NCBI GenBank assembly: GCA_964448935.1
Contig: CAYVBE010000238.1
Coordinates: forward strand, 1 to 5,756
DNA: 5,756 bases
Source: CAYVBE01 sp964448935
Lineage (GTDB): Bacteria > Planctomycetota > Brocadiia > SM23-32
Direction: 5' to 3'
Made by a program: the position numbers and the translations under genes. The notes under the pieces are model-generated. The model did not search any database. It was not told the origin of the DNA and worked only from the letters and a program-made list of their open reading frames with translations. Numbering within the stretch: position 1 is the first letter of the stretch; the number at the start of each line of letters is the position of its first letter. Below, piece after piece: positions 5,511 to 5,756 of the stretch.

Positions 5511-5583
5511 GGATTCCGCCCTGCAAGGGCGGGACATAAAAGCCCGGGGCAAGCCCGAAGGGCGCCGCCCTGGGTTAGCCCGG
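5511..5583. repeat. Composite nested palindrome, repeat-element-like
   Basis: A 7-bp stem CCGCCCT/AGGGCGG (5516-5532, loop GCA) is followed by ACATAAAA and then a nested structure. The outer arms CCCGGGGC (5543-5550) and GCCCTGGG (5567-5574) pair over 8 bp with one G-T wobble and enclose a second stem GCCC-GAA-GGGC (5553-5563). AGCCCGG occurs at both edges (5541 and 5577). Such two-tier palindromes followed by a GGATATTTCACGAG-like stretch remind me of dispersed repeats or element ends in Planctomycetes and related genomes, but this is memory, not a search result. Confidence 0.5.
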
Positions 5584-5735
5584 ATATTTCACGAGAGTTT
5601 TACGGGACCGCACGCAACTGTTTAAAGGAACGCATCTTACAGCAAAAAACCGGCCAGCCACAAGCAACACCCTGTGTACGCACCAGGGCGACGGTTTTGC
5701 CCTCAGGCAAGCCCGCACAAGCGAGCTACCGCAGG

Positions 5736-5751
5736 CGTGCCATAAGGCACG
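5736..5751. repeat. Perfect 6-bp stem-loop at the window edge
   Basis: CGTGCC (5736-5741), ATAA, GGCACG (5746-5751) forms a perfect hairpin 5 bp before the window ends. It may belong to a larger structure or element continuing to the right, which cannot be seen here. Confidence 0.4.
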
Positions 5752-5756
5752 TCGAG

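Larger units (their letters stand above)
5086..5756. other. Gene-free region rich in palindromes
   Basis: No reading frame in these 671 bp looks like a gene: frames that stay open do so across the repeat array and give low-complexity Arg/Gly/Pro-rich translations without family features. I see no tRNA or rRNA. The content is a series of inverted repeats: 5187-5204, 5213-5231, the array 5285-5393, 5420-5433, 5516-5532, 5543-5574 and 5736-5751. From about 5590 to 5735 the sequence is less GC-rich and I can only point to a 5-bp stem at 5697-5710. Confidence 0.7.

Noticed and set aside
4866..5539. Several overlapping frames of 105-180 residues across the hairpin array
   Set aside because: All three plus and minus frames stay open through the repeats and translate to Arg/Gly/Pro-rich repeats; none has a good start or family likeness.
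5736..5751. Intrinsic terminator at the window end
   Set aside because: The stem is only 6 bp and is not followed by a T-run within the window.
5590..5756. tRNA or other structured RNA gene
   Set aside because: No cloverleaf, T-loop or CCA-like end could be assembled; only isolated short stems are visible.

Overview
The window is GC-rich bacterial DNA holding one compact minus-strand gene cluster, a divergently transcribed regulator, and about 670 bp of gene-free DNA packed with palindromes. Exported beta-propeller and beta-helix proteins combined with an enolase-superfamily enzyme, an aldo/keto reductase and an AraC regulator resemble loci of Planctomycetes and related environmental bacteria (Verrucomicrobia, Lentisphaerae). 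No ribosomal or other marker gene is present, so the assignment is only a suggestion.

Layout. On the minus strand, in order of transcription: an aldo/keto reductase of the AKR6 / potassium-channel-beta-like type (4137 to 3175); a possible small basic protein (3168 to 2959); a mandelate racemase-type enolase-superfamily enzyme (2987 to 1917); a secreted six-Asp-box beta-propeller protein (1883 to 846); and a secreted right-handed parallel beta-helix protein (849 to the window edge, incomplete). Gaps are 33 bp or less, apart from the stretch occupied by the small ORF. Two junctions overlap: an ATGA overlap of 4 nt, and a 29-nt overlap. Each of the four larger genes has a recognisable Shine-Dalgarno sequence, so the set looks like one operon. 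On the plus strand, 180 bp away, a cupin-AraC transcription factor (4318 to 5085) reads in the opposite direction. The shared intergenic region contains an 18-bp perfect palindrome and an AT-rich island.

How the genes may work together (inference). The usual reading of a divergent cupin-AraC gene is a ligand-sensing regulator of the neighbouring catabolic operon. The two exported proteins would bind or process a carbohydrate outside the cytoplasm. The enolase-superfamily enzyme (often an acid-sugar dehydratase or epimerase) and the reductase would act on the released sugar or sugar acid inside. No substrate can be named from the sequence.

The right end (5086-5756) has no credible gene. It holds two strong GC hairpins that could end the regulator transcript, an array of four tandem hairpins on a period of about 23.5 bp (47-bp double unit), a nested palindrome at 5511-5583, and a terminal stem-loop at the window edge. 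The array keeps its pairing through a G-U wobble. These are the least explained parts of the window. I do not see a convincing new multi-gene system; the most unusual signals are the hairpin array and the small basic ORF inside the operon.
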